From Theobroma cacao (Eukaryota; Streptophyta; Magnoliopsida; Malvales; Malvaceae), in the NCBI RefSeq assembly GCF_000208745.1, contig NC_030858.1, forward strand, positions 31,508,171 through 31,572,170: a DNA stretch of 64,000 nucleotides, read 5' to 3'. Positions 38,182-49,663 of the stretch are shown here, one piece after another; position 1 is the first letter of the stretch, and every line of letters starts with the position of its first letter. The notes under the pieces were generated by a model, which was not told the origin of the DNA, searched no databases, and saw only the letters and a list, made by a program, of their open reading frames with translations. The position numbers and the translations under genes were made by a program.

Positions 38182-39248
38182 TCATAATTTCCCAAACGAC
38201 ACTATAAAAACTTGAAGACTCTGATATTCGTGGCCAAGGTTTGCTAATAAATCCGCTGCTTGATTACCTTCTCGAAAAATATGAGACAACCTGTAAGAGA
38301 AATAATTACGCAGTTTTTGAATATTAGCCAATAAGTCATTGCTATCATGTGATCCTCGATATCTCCTTGTAAGCATTTGTATCACCACCAAGGCATCCAT
38401 TTCAATCCATAAACGCGAAATGCCATAGTCACGACACAAGACCAGTCCTCTGTATAATGCTAATAATTCTGCTTGAATGGAATTTTTACTCCAAAATTCT
38501 CATAAAATCCAAATACTAATGAACCTATGTGATCTTGCAGAATCCCTCCACTTGCTGCATTCTAAAAGTTACATTTTGAGCTACCATCAACATTCAGCTT
38601 AAACTCACCTAATATAGGTTTTTGCCAATATAATATTTGTGGTGGCGATAATCGGGCCTTTTGGAAAGACAATCCCCATAAGGAAGTAATTTGTAGATCT
38701 CCCCTCCATTGCCATTGTTGAAATTGCTTCCCATGAAACAGCTGGTGAATGAGTTTCATAATTCACCACACCACTCTATTAGAGTACATACCTAGGTTTC
38801 TATGTTTTGTATCATTCCTCTCCAACTAAAGAAACCAAAATATGAATACGAGTATTAAAGTATGGATATGGCCTTACTTAATATAGTCACCGGAGTATGC
38901 CCATGTCTATATAATTTGAGAAACATTCTGTGGGTTAACAACATAGATTTGAAATAATTTTGCAAATTAATTCCAAACCTGTTTAGCAACTGGATTATCC
39001 CACATGGCATGCATAAGTGATTCCTTTGAGTTGCAGCATTGGCATTTAGAGGCCAAGGTGAATCCCTTCATTTTCAATATCATCTCCAAAGGAATCCACG
39101 AATTTAATAATCTCCATAGGAAAAAGGAAGTGGTAAGGGGAATATTTTTATGCCAAATAAACCTGAAAATTAGATTTACCAATTGTCGTTGATGAATTAA
39201 GTCCCAAGCGTCTTTGTAGAAAATTTGTCGTCCGAATTTGGTACCCAA
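38182..39248 (-). pseudogene. LINE ORF2 C-terminus: zf-RVT and RNase H domains
   Basis: Reading the minus strand, 39248-38967 encodes a reverse-transcriptase zinc-binding region (FRFIWHKNIPLTTSFFLWRL, then CQCCNSKESLMHAMWDNP). Then 38759-38562 gives the RNase H start FKLNVDGSSKC with its catalytic Asp, and 38439-38182 gives LWIEMDALVVIQML and HIFREGNQAADLLANLGHEY, the R.GN..AD.LA signature of plant LINE-type RNase H. Stops and frame changes separate the pieces, so no single protein can be made. Confidence 0.88.
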
Positions 39249-40099
39249 TATGCGGTATCCTTAATAGTTGTATCAATTGAAATTTTCAAAATTTCAGATA
39301 CAATTTCTCCTAGCAATATCATATTCAACTTCTCCATATCCCATTCTCCATTATCAAAGAAATAGTAGACTTGTGTCATGGAAAAGGTAAAGGTAGGAAA
39401 AGTACATACTAAGGGATCATCCCCCATCCAACAGTCATGCCAAAAGAATAACTTCCCTCGTCCAATCTTTCATCCTATGTATTGCTCAGTGTGTGGCCAA
39501 CAAGCTACCATCCGTTTCCAAGTTTGGGAGTCATGAAGTTTTGGCTAAATGTATCGCGAAATTCTACCCGTGCAGTATTTGGCATGCATAAATCGTGTCC
39601 ATAGGCTAGAACAAGTCTGGAATCACCACCACAGCTTCATGCTAAAGGCCTCAAATACGTCACTTAGACTCTGGATGTCTAACCCGCCTTCAAAAGCTGG
39701 AAATGTAATTTTATGCCATGAAACCTAATGGATTTTCCATGCTTCTGTAGAGTCTTCCCACAAGAAACTATTAAATAATCTCTCAATCTTTTAAATGACA
39801 CTTAATGGAGGTTTTAGAACTTGAAGTAAATAAAGTTATTCGTCCTCCATGAGAAAGAATTTTATTCTCCCATCTTGTGACTCTCTCCCTTATTTCGTGA
39901 CCAGATCATCAAACAATATTACCTTTTTAGGTCCTTTATAGGGAGGAACTCCCAGATAAATGATAGGTAAACACTTATGGGTGAAGCTTGTAAGTTGGGA
40001 AATTATCTGTCTTCTCAAGTTTGCAATATTTTTATGGGTAATAAAGCAACTCTTTTGTGGGTTGATTCGTTGCCCAGAGACCACCTCATATTCCTACAA

Positions 40100-41161
40100 A
40101 AATGTTAGAATTTTTTGCAGAGAAGATTTAGCATCGTTAGTAAAAATGATAATGTCATCAGCAAAAGCTAGGTGGTTCACTGGTAGCTAACATCCAGAAG
40201 CCTAATGAATAGAACGATACCGACCAAATAGTGCATTTAATCCTCTTGATAAGTATTCAGCATCCAAAATAAATAGTTGAGGGGAGATGGAATCACCCTG
40301 TCGAAGCCCTCTATCAAATTTGAAATAACCTGCTGTCTTGCCATTGATTAGAACAAAAAACCAACAATTTGTAATGCATCATTGGATCATATCAATCCAT
40401 TGTGAGCTGAAGCCAAATTGCTGAAGTACTGTGCAAAGAAAGTTCCACTCAAGCAGATCATATGCCTTCATCATATCTAGCTTTAGCGCTACATTGCCCC
40501 CTCTAGATTGGTTATCAATTTTCCCAATTAATTCATATGCTAACAGTATATTATCACTAATCAATTTTCCTCCTACAAACCCACTCTGGTTTTCTGTAAT
40601 GATGGAGGGTAATAGTTTGGCCAACCGGTTGGCTAAAAGCTTTGTATTGATTTTCTTTAGTACATTCCAAAAACTGATAGGCCTGAATTCACCCCATGAC
40701 AAGCTGTTGCTCTTCTTAGGCAAAAGGACAAGAGTAATGGAGGTAATCCCGCGCGGTAGCTTTGCTCATTTGAAGAAATCCAGAACTGCTGCAAGAAGGT
40801 CATCTGCCAGAATGTCCCAACATTGTTGGTAGAAATATGAGGAAAAGCCATCTGGTCCAGCAACGCTATTCTTATCAATACCAAAGACAACTTGTTTGAG
40901 CTCCTGCATGGAAGGTAGTGCACATAATCCAGCATTATCAGAAGTGGAAACAATATGAGGAATTAAGGAATTATTGAACTTGGTCATATCACATTGCTCT
41001 AACTTCATGAGGGAAGAAAAGAGTTCTATTGTCGATTCTTGAATCAAACCTGGTTCTTCAACCCAACTTTTGTCCAGGTTTTGTATCTTAAAAATATGGT
41101 TTTCGATTCTTTTTTGTTGCATTCTCATGTGAAAAATTTTGATATTCCTCTCACCTTCCAC
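40100..41161 (-). pseudogene. LINE ORF2 reverse transcriptase domain
   Basis: Minus-strand frames at 41161-40766 and 40723-40379 encode SVAGPDGFSSYFYQQCWD, FRPISFWNVLKKINTKLLAN, LPSIITENQSGFVGGKLISD and NVALKLDMMKAYDLLEWNF, which are RT fingers/palm motifs. The catalytic AFADDIIIF lies at about 40154-40165. A frameshift between 40766 and 40723 and a stop near 40378 break the frame. The catalytic Asp pair itself is preserved. Confidence 0.9.
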
Positions 41162-41419
41162 GACCCATTTGACCCCAAATTTTTGCTACCAAAAAGCCTC
41201 TTCTATACTTAGATAATGGTTGAGTTAGGCATATGATTTATTAAGAGCAACTTTGTTTGCAAGTGACTACTCTTGTTGAAATAATATCTCACTAGCTTTT
41301 GCCATTTTTTCTGCCTCCTTCAAATTGTGGAAAATATCCCCAAATACTACTTTATTCCACCATTTAAGATTCCTTTTCAATCTCTGCTGTTTACCCCAGA
41401 AAGCTTTTAAACTAGTGCC

Positions 41420-42198
41420 CTAGATAGGAAGCCTCCTGTTTGTTTCCACAAATTTTTTAAAATTGTGGTGCTTGACCCATGCATGCAGAAAATGAAATGA
41501 AGAAGGGACCTTCTCAATAGTTGCTGAATGTGAGACTAATAAAGGACAGTGATCACTACCATCTCTATTCAAATGCTGTATTTTAGTAATGGGAAAGCAG
41601 GAAGCCCATTGATGGTTATATATTACTCGATCTAGTCTCTGAAAAATCTGAGAATTTGTCCATGTATACAGGTTACTTTCAAAGCCACCATCCACTAAGC
41701 CACAATAGAGCAAAGTTGTTGTAAAATCTTCCATTGATCCACCATGAGGCCTTGCTCTATAAAGTCTTTTTTCCCTCTTCAATATGACATTAAAGTCCCC
41801 ACCCACGAACCATGGTGCATGAATGTCTGCTGAAAGACTTTTCAAACAATCCCAAAGTGGTATTCTCTTAGACTTGGTGCATTTGGCATAGATAAAGGAA
41901 GCAAAAATAGGATTTACCAACCATGGTAATGACAAACGAACATGTAAACACTGAACATGACTAATAAAACTTCACACCATAAGCCATATGAACAAATCAC
42001 CCATATTTTCTGAGAACAATTTGTAATAAACTTCTCAAAGCCCAGTTTCCTGCGAAAAATTTCTACTTTCTGAGCCTCAACCATAGTCTCCAATATAACT
42101 AGAATTTTAAGTTTATAAAGCAACTTCAATTGTTTGATTCTTCCCTGAGTAACCTTACCTGAGAAGCCTCTTACATTCCATATCAACATATTAATCAT
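41420..42198 (-). pseudogene. LINE ORF2 N-terminus: apurinic-type (EEP) endonuclease
   Basis: ORF2 probably begins MINMLIWNVRGFSGK at 42198. Metal-binding Glu is in VILETMVEAQKVE. After a frame change near 41930 the frame 41935-41420 continues with PWFVGGDFNVILKREKRL, GLVDGGFESNLYTWTN, RLDRVIYNHQW and the SDH motif DGSDHCPLLV. This is the exonuclease-endonuclease-phosphatase fold that nicks target DNA for target-primed reverse transcription. One frameshift and a stop after RRLPI inactivate it. Confidence 0.88.
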
Positions 42199-43208
42199 GG
42201 AAAAGTATGAGTTGAAGAGTATGCTGAGATAGAATCCAATTCATCTATTCTATCTTTCTTTTCATGATCAGTATATTCGTTGGAGGCTGACATGATACTA
42301 TGATTTCCAGAAAGAGCACTGTCAGATTTTTGTCTACTCAAAATTCTCGGGTGCACTTCCAAATCTACATGGTCTGCATGGGAAGGCACTTCACTATTCG
42401 GTTTATCAAATTCACAAAATCCCATTTCTTTCAACTTCATAGTAGGGACTCATTGGAGTGAAACTGTCGAGTTATTATTTCCTACCTGCATGCTGTCCAA
42501 ATCAACGTGGCATTCTCCCTCCTGCCGTTAAGACAGTGTTTGTTTCTGTGTCTTCCGACTTAGTTGACCATCAATTTGGCCCTCCACAGGCATATTCTCC
42601 CCACTACCTTCTACAAGTCTGTGACCTTAGATCACTGAAGCCTCCACCATTTCATGTTTGTTAGATCGAGCACAACCACCACCTTTTAGTACTGATTTCG
42701 GTGACCTTATCGCCAGTTTTCCTTTTTTCTTCAAAATTTTTTTCCTCATCGTAACATTTTTAGCATTCTCAACTGCCCATTGTATATAGTCATGCTCACC
42801 ATTATTCTGGATACTAGCCGATGTTTCCATTTCTACATCTGAGCTATCCATCACCTGGCCCACCATTGAAAGCTGGTATTGATTTTCACCCACCGTCCCT
42901 TACTCCCTGTTTTCTATACTCTAAGTTGCCACCCCACCACCAGTCGCTTCTTTCCTATGTGGTCGCTCAAGCGATATTTCAGCATTCATATTTTTGGCTA
43001 ACAAAGTATTGTTCACGTGCTCTGTTCACCCTTGTTCTGCATGCTGCATTGGTTCTTCATCCTCACTGAACTTTATTGCTCCAAATCTGTTCGACAACAT
43101 CTCTGGATTACTTTGAGGATCATTTGAAATAATTTTTCGACCCTTATCATCCTTCATTCCGCTTTTTCTAGGTTTTCCAACCGGCTGCCATTTCATACTC
43201 TATTTTTG

Positions 43209-44233
43209 TCAATCCACTAGCATCAGATCTTTTCGTTTTTCTCCTTTTTGTTTCAGATCTGCTCTATTCTCACTCCGCATCTTTGCTTCATTCTGTTTTA
43301 GAGGCTTATTCCCTAAAGACTTTCCTTGTTTTTCAAGCCGGTTCCCGATCACCAAACAATTTGAAACCGCATGCTCGACGTGACAACAGTGGGTGCAATA
43401 ATCTAGTAGCTTTGAAAACTCCACTTTCTGCGTAATCCCACCAAAAATGGCTCCGTTTGTCTATTTCTCGTCACAATCTAGCTCTGGTCCACTGGTGGCT
43501 TCTGGTAATCAAACTCGATACAGACTTAAGCCACGCTTGGCCTTGTTCCATTTGCGGTGGCTTCATCCACTAACAAAGGCCTTCCTACAGTCTTTGCGAT
43601 CATCAACAACGTCGATTTTTCATAAAAATGAGCCCTTAAATTAGGGAACGAAATCCATACAAGAATTAGTGAGGATTCCTTCTCCGGTTGGAAATTTGAG
43701 GACCATTTAAATACTCTCATCTTTTGGTTTGCTATAAACCACACTTGTTTCATCCATATCCTGTTCAGGTCATGCTTATTGGTTAAATTGATCAAAATAT
43801 GCTTGTAATCAAGCTAACAAATTTCATATGCGCCGACAAGACCAATGCCTTTAAAGGCATCCCGAATATCCTATAATTTAGGCATTCGGCTAAACTTTCC
43901 CACCATGGAGTGTTTGAACAGCGCGGCTAAGGCTGTGATCTCATCATCAAAAGAGGAGGCTACTTGCTTATCTTTATACCAACGTGGCTCACATGTTGGG
44001 GGAATAATATATGGTTTTTCACCTGTCGCTACAGATAAAAAAGACTTTTTTTAGGTACAAGGAGAAATTGGGGGTTGGTTTACGTTCTATATGGCTTGCG
44101 GCAAGCCATGGGAGACTGGCGGCTGTGGGTTTTCTTCTACAGCAGGGTTATGGGTAGGTCCTAATTGCCTTAGGAGGGAGATGGCAACTGACGGGATGGT
44201 GAAGGGAAAGTCTGGTGGTCGGCCAACCGTCAT
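43209..44233 (-). pseudogene. LINE ORF1: DUF4283 domain and CCHC zinc knuckle
   Basis: ATG at 44233-44231 opens a frame (MTVGRPPDFPFTIPS) that hits TAG at 44089-44087, codon 49. Beyond the stop the same protein continues as DUF4283: FKHSMVGKFSRMPKL, DYKHILINLTNKHDLNRIW, FKWSSNFQPEKESSLILVWI. Its knuckle is CTHCCHVEHAVSNC, a CX2CX4HX4C motif. The region after the knuckle down to about 42200 is Ser/Lys-rich linker in several frames. ORF1 proteins bind the LINE RNA; this one is not expressible as written. Confidence 0.85.
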
Positions 44234-44300
44234 TTTTTGCGGTTAAGGAAGGGAGGGGAAAGTGTGAGAGTTGATAGCGTTTTCCACACATAAAAATTTT

Positions 44301-44315
44301 AACTTCAAATAAGTT
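44301..44315. repeat. LINE target-site duplication, 5' (right) copy
   Basis: AACTTCAAATAAGTT, matching 37828-37842 base for base. Confidence 0.9.
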
Positions 44316-45034
44316 ATTATTGTTTTATTATTTAATTAAAATTTTATAGTTTTATTTTAGACTAAATAGATTTTTATAAACAACAGTTCACTAATTATAG
44401 TTAATTAACAAGTCACTTATCATATTTTTTTAAAAAAATATTTTATCTTTTTATATTACATAATATTGATATGACATGTTATTATATCATAGTGGATGAT
44501 GATATAACAAGTTAATATGACATGATGATATGATCACATGTCATTTTACTTTTTATGTAAGCATCATCAATACCACGTGACATAAAAATTGACAAGTGAT
44601 ATTTTAACTAGTGACAATTAATTAATCATTAATCATAAATACCTATTTGATTCAAAATAAAAATATAAGAACTTAATTGAACGTAATAAAAAAATAAAAA
44701 TTATTTAAATTTTTAAATACTTAAAAAACCTTTATAAAGCATTATGCCTTTGTTATTCTTTTGCATTTTTGCCATCAATAGCCTTTCAAAGTTTTTAATT
44801 GCTACTAATACTAAATTCTTGATTTTCTAGTCTAGGTATTAGAAAACTTAATTCAAAATAGATTAATTTGAACATAATCAAAACTAATAATCATCTTGCT
44901 TTGACCTTGACCATGTTTTATAATTTCTTGCATTCCTACAAGCTAATTAGCAAGATTAAGTCATGTAGTTTAAAATTTGCATGTGATATGGTTTTGAATA
45001 ATGTCTACATGTACTTAGTGAAGAGTTTCTTATA
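44316..45034. other. AT-rich spacer
   Basis: No gene. Contains several direct short repeats built on gatatgacatg / atgatatgatca around 44465-44545. Confidence 0.4.
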
Positions 45035-45730
45035 TACAATAAAATTTCTATAAATTAATATTCGATAAATTATTAACATTGATTAAATAATAATTTTAGT
45101 CGGTCTCGATTTGAGATCAATGTGGTAAATTAATAATTCACTAAATTTATAAGATAATACATTTTAAAAAAATACATAAGTTCCACATGATATATAAATT
45201 AATAATCTCTTTATATATCAAAATCATATATATACATGACTCAATTAGAAAGCTTTTATAAAATATGATTCTAATGTTATTTGTTTCTTTTTAAAATTGA
45301 TGTCTCCTTGAACCTTATTTATAATTTTTCTTAACGCATTAAGAAGTTATGGTGTAGTATTCTCGTATTACAAGAGAAAACTATACAATGTAATTATTGC
45401 TTTAAGTACATATTTGCACGAGATAGGTTCTAGTACAGAACTATCATCTTCAACTTTGTCTTCTTTATCATTTCTCATGACATTCTCAATAATTTACTCA
45501 TCACAAATAATGATAATTCGTAATTTGGTAATATTCATATCATTACAATATACAATACATGTATTAAGTTCAATGTTTTGAAAAAAATAATAAAAAATAT
45601 CTTGATAAATTAATTTTTTATTAATTAATGTATGAATTGATAAATTATTAATTTATTAATTAAATAATATCTTGATTAATTAATAAATTTTTTTGATCTA
45701 AGGATATTAATTTATAGAGGTTTTATTGTA
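45035..45730. mobile_element. Small terminal-inverted-repeat element (696 bp)
   Basis: The left end TACAATAAAATTTCTATAAA continues ttaatattc; the right end, reverse-complemented, reads TACAATAAAACCTCTATAAA and continues ttaatatcc. So about 28 bp of terminal inverted repeat with few mismatches. The interior is AT-rich, repeats ataaattaat many times and has no coding capacity. No target-site duplication is visible, so the superfamily is unassigned. Resembles a common plant non-autonomous DNA element. Confidence 0.7.
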
Positions 45731-46114
45731 GCTCAAAACTTTGTTTTCTTCTTCTTCATTTTTTCACCCTTTTTTTGAAAACCGTAAAGTCTCTATTTTC
45801 TTGTTTTTTTTTAAAGCACTATTGTTAAGGCTATTGATTGCGTAAGAAATATATGTTTCATTTTTCAAAGAAGTTATATATAATTAGACCCAAACAAGTC
45901 CTTAAGTTATTTAATTAGACAAACTCGATTGGTCTTGCACATTTCTTCATCATCATTTAATTGGACTCGTGCTCCTTTTTAATTTGCTAAACATTAATAT
46001 GAAATATAAAGGAAAGTCATAGTCCTACCTATTCAAAAAGGAAAATGCTCTCAAAATTTTAAAAAAAGATTATCAAGTTGTGTTCAAGAATTATTACTAG
46101 TTAAAATACTTACT

Positions 46115-46490
46115 AAAGTTTTTGTACTCATGCATTTTATTCAATTTAGTCTTTATATTTAAAATCGAAACAATTTAGCCTCATTCATTTTGAGAATTAC
46201 TTCAATTTAGTCTCTTTCTCTAATAATATCCAATTTTGCCGTCAAAGGGGATGACGTTAGTGTTGACGTGGCATTATCACGTGACACTAACATGATGACA
46301 TAGCAGTGCCACGTGATACTAATATGATGACATGGCAATATTGATGTGACATGCTGATGTGTCAATTCCACGTGGCAGATCAAGAAAAAAAATTTCAAAA
46401 AAAAATCTATACCTCGTTATCGGGACTAAATTGAACAAAATTGAAGTGTTGAGGAACTAAATTGACAAAAATATTTAAAAATTATAAATC
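46115..46490. mobile_element. MITE-like element with several CACGTG boxes
   Basis: Both edges carry tcaatttagt-type inverted sequence (left: ttcaatttagtctttatatt; right, reversed: gtcaatttagttcctcaaca). The middle has degenerate ~35-40 bp repeats with tcacgtgacac, gccacgtgatac and tccacgtggca. Exact boundaries and a target-site duplication were not found. Confidence 0.5.
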
Positions 46491-46549
46491 TTTAAGTAGA
46501 TGATACATATACTTATTGATAAGTCAAATGTTTAAGTATAAAAGATTTA

Positions 46550-47191
46550 AACTAAATATTCAATTTGGGGCTAAAACCTTTAGGTTTTGTCAATTTAAGA
46601 CCAAACGTTTCAATTGTAATAATCAAGGGCCAAACGTTTTTGGCTTTTTACAATTAAAGGCTAAGTTGAGAGGTGTCTGGCTCGTGTAGGATACGCACAC
46701 GATGTGGATGCTGGCTTGGAAGGGTAAGATTTGAAAGGGTAGTTTTGTCAGAAAATATTTTTTGTAAAGCCAAAATAGTTTAAATTATGGCGTGACATAG
46801 AACAACTTTTCATCGTAACGTGTAATAACTACATTTTTCAACATAGCATGTAACAATTAAATTTTCAACATTACATGTAACACCTACATTTTTCAATATG
46901 GCGTGTAATAACTAAATCTTCAATATGGTGTATAACAATTAGATTTTTCAACATGACATGTAACAATTAGATTTTCAACATGATGTGTAACAATTACATT
47001 TTTCAACATGGCGTGTAACAACTAAATTTTTAACATGATGTGTAACAACTATATTTTCAAAAAGATTTTTTGTCGCATGTGATATACGCTTCATCCATTT
47101 GTCAATTGAGCTCTTAATTATTACAACTGAAACGTTTGGCCCTTAATTGAAAAAGTGTCCAAACATTTAGCCCCAATTTGAGCATTTAGCC
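46550..47191. mobile_element. Non-autonomous Mutator-like element (642 bp) with 9 bp TSD
   Basis: Perfect 9 bp direct repeats AAAGATTTA flank it at 46541-46549 and 47192-47200. The ends are inverted: left aactaaatattcaatttggg, right (reverse complement) ggctaaatgctcaaattggg. Similarity continues inward for about 80 bp, including gggccaaacgttt. A 9 bp duplication with long inverted repeats is the Mutator signature. No transposase frame is present; the interior carries nine tandem repeats. Confidence 0.85.
46811..47060. repeat. Nine tandem 27-28 bp repeats inside the Mutator-like element
   Basis: Units follow the pattern catRRcgtgtaacaaYtaaat then tttcaa, for example those starting catagcatg, tatggcgtg, catgacatg, catgatgtg and catggcgtg. 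They differ from one another at several positions, so the array is not recent. Confidence 0.8.
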
Positions 47192-47210
47192 AAAGATTTA
47201 TGGTGTTAAG

Positions 47211-47213
<3 letters not shown>

Positions 47214-47249
<36 letters not shown>
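47214..47249. repeat. (TA)n microsatellite
   Basis: About 35 bp of uninterrupted AT dinucleotides, just outside the right TSD of the Mutator-like element. Confidence 0.9.
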
Positions 47250-47250
<1 letters not shown>

Positions 47251-48099
47251 TTAATTGATCATTTGATTCCATAATAGTTACATAAATTTATCTATTTTGC
47301 AAAAATTAAGTTTGAATTCCTTTTCTACAAAATTCTAATATTTTATTTTGGATATATACTTATAAAATGACAGCATCCTCATTTACACAAATTCTAAAAA
47401 ACACTTAGGATTAGGATTTTGTTTTCATAGTTATAAAAAGCAATAGTTACTCTTCTCCTTGGTCACCCTTCAGTCTTCTTTTCCGTTCTTTGTTTTTCAC
47501 ATTAGAAGTTTAATTCATCGATTAATTGTTACAAAATTAGAGCAATGATGACAGATTTATGTTCCAAGATTTTGTTTTGGATTTTTTTTGAAATTCTTTT
47601 AATTTAAGGACCAAACAACTCTCTAATAACAGTGTTTGTGTGTGTTTAAGCCTCATTGTTCTTGGTTTTTATGTTTTTGGTTTTTTCTTTTAAAAAAAAT
47701 GAAAAAGGGAGGTATGGAGTTAACGATGATTATGAAAATAATTTCTCATTTTGACTTGCTTAATTTAAACATGACAAACCTTTTATTACACCCATTGAAT
47801 CTGAGCTACTTTAGCCTTTCAATTTATTTTATTTTATTTTATTTAATATTTCAGGTTATATTTTTTAGGCTGAAAGTTTCTAGATTAAAAACTACATTTA
47901 TGGCTGATAGAGTTAAATATAATTGTAGATATTTATATAATTTTATTTTGTATTTACAAACTTTTTGTAGATCTAAATTAAAAATTTAAATTTAAATTTA
48001 ACAAAAAATTTTTAAATAAAATCGTTTATAAGAAACTTTGAGTAAATTGAGTAAGAGTTGAATGATTCCAAGAGAATTGTATCATTAGATATAGATAAG
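47250..48099. other. AT-rich spacer, no gene seen
   Basis: Long A/T runs with a 117-codon open frame of low complexity (Leu/Phe/Tyr-rich) on the plus strand, which looks like chance. Nothing else supported. Confidence 0.4.
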
Positions 48100-49663
48100 C
48101 TTGGGTCTTTTTAGTCTTTGTTCAAGAGCCCTCATTTTCTTCACCACCACTTTATCTTTTCTACTGTGCCTTCTTTTTCGATCACATCACAAAAAAGATC
48201 TAAATGCTTCCTCTCATCTTTCGTTAAGAGCCCCAATTGTTATCTCTTAAGTCTTCCATCAAGCTCCCTTCATTACTCCCTGCATTGAAGTTATAGAGAC
48301 CTTTTAACCTTAATTTACTACAGTCACTAAAGCCCTCTTGTATCCTCTATAATACCCCATTCGACCCTCTAACAGAACTCATTCTTGTTTCCATGATCCA
48401 TGATTTTATTACCATTTCCAACCCACTATAGCTAGCATTGTCCTTTGATCCATTATTTCCAAATTACTAACCAGTTTTTCCTTCAATTTGCATTCCTTAG
48501 CCTTTTTGATCCCATCCATCACTTTGGCCTCCTTATCTCCTGTAGGCCTTTTTTTTTTGTCTTCAACCATTGGACTTATTGCTACCCCTATTGGTTCCCT
48601 TTTTCAGGCTCTTTCCATTCTTTATTTTGAAATTTCCCTCCCTTTCTTTACTTTCACTTTCAATCCTGACAACTTCGTTGTTGTAACCTTTCCTTTAAAC
48701 AAAGCAATTCCCTTCAAGATTTGGACTTATGTCTCCCTTTCTTAGGAATGTTCCTATATGGCTATCCCCATGTGAAACTACTACTCTTCCACCTGTCCTT
48801 TCTGGCCAAGCTTTCCCATTTGCCTTTTATTGACTCTAGTACACTTGAGGTGCCTATTCCTTTCTTGTTAGCAACGCTCGCCAGTTCTAATCAACCTACT
48901 CTATTCTAATCATCATTGCCCTCATCTATGGGCTTGTCGAAACTTTTTTTCGGTTTGAAACTTCCACTTGAATCATCGCCCCATCTAACTGTCTTTTCTC
49001 TTCCGTTTAGGTATCAGTTTTAATGTATCGTCCCCATGTATCACCCATCGCCCTTAAGATCTTCATGTTTCAGATATGGGCTGGTAATTCCTCTACTCTT
49101 ACTCAGACTTTATACTTCTGGTCATCATTCTCCAAATTGTAAGGCTTAATGCTTTCAAACCAAAACTCAAAGGTGTCCTTGTATTGGCTCAACTTAACCT
49201 CCATCTCCTAAGTAGCTTTGAAAATGATGATTACATTAAAACCACCAGCCAATCTCACTTTTGTTTTTACGCCCTCCGAGGAAAAAAAGTAATGGATATC
49301 CTCACAGTAGTTAGGTTTCCTGAGTTGACCCATTGCGCTCATCTATAACCATTCCACTTCCTCCTCATTAATAGACACTCTTATCCCATCAAGTTTAATC
49401 CCCTTTTGATTGCCATGATGACTAGTCCCTCCATTTCCTTTCCTTTCCTTGGTCATTGTTTGCCTCACCAATAACCACATCTTTGAAGGACCTCATAATT
49501 GCCTTTGTACCTTTTAGGCTCCAATCATCGTTCCAAATGTGATCTTCTTTCTTCACTTTAGAACCCACTCTATCCACTTCTTTTATATGTATCCTTTATA
49601 CGTAGGTGCTATCTAACTAATGGAATGTTGTGGCTTAGCTCCATTGCTTTGTATATGACATAA

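Larger units (their letters stand above)
37843..44300 (-). mobile_element. Full-length L1-type LINE (non-LTR retrotransposon), decayed
   Basis: A 6.46 kb element transcribed on the minus strand. Its parts, from 5' to 3', are a ~70 nt leader, ORF1 (DUF4283 plus CCHC knuckle), ORF2 (EEP endonuclease, reverse transcriptase, zf-RVT, RNase H), a ~330 nt 3' UTR with aataaa and a poly(A) tail, visible as poly(T) at about 37841-37852. Perfect 15 bp duplications flank it. Full length with both ends present is less common than 5'-truncated copies. ORF1 has a stop at codon 49 and another soon after, and ORF2 is broken by stops and frameshifts, so the copy cannot mobilise itself. Confidence 0.93.

Noticed and set aside
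46811..47060. CRISPR-like array of 27-28 bp repeats
   Set aside because: The repeats are directly adjacent without unique spacers, are degenerate and lie inside a plant Mutator-like element in a nuclear sequence.
47636..47989. 117-codon plus-strand ORF
   Set aside because: Composition follows the T/A-rich DNA; no start context, splice partner or recognisable domain.
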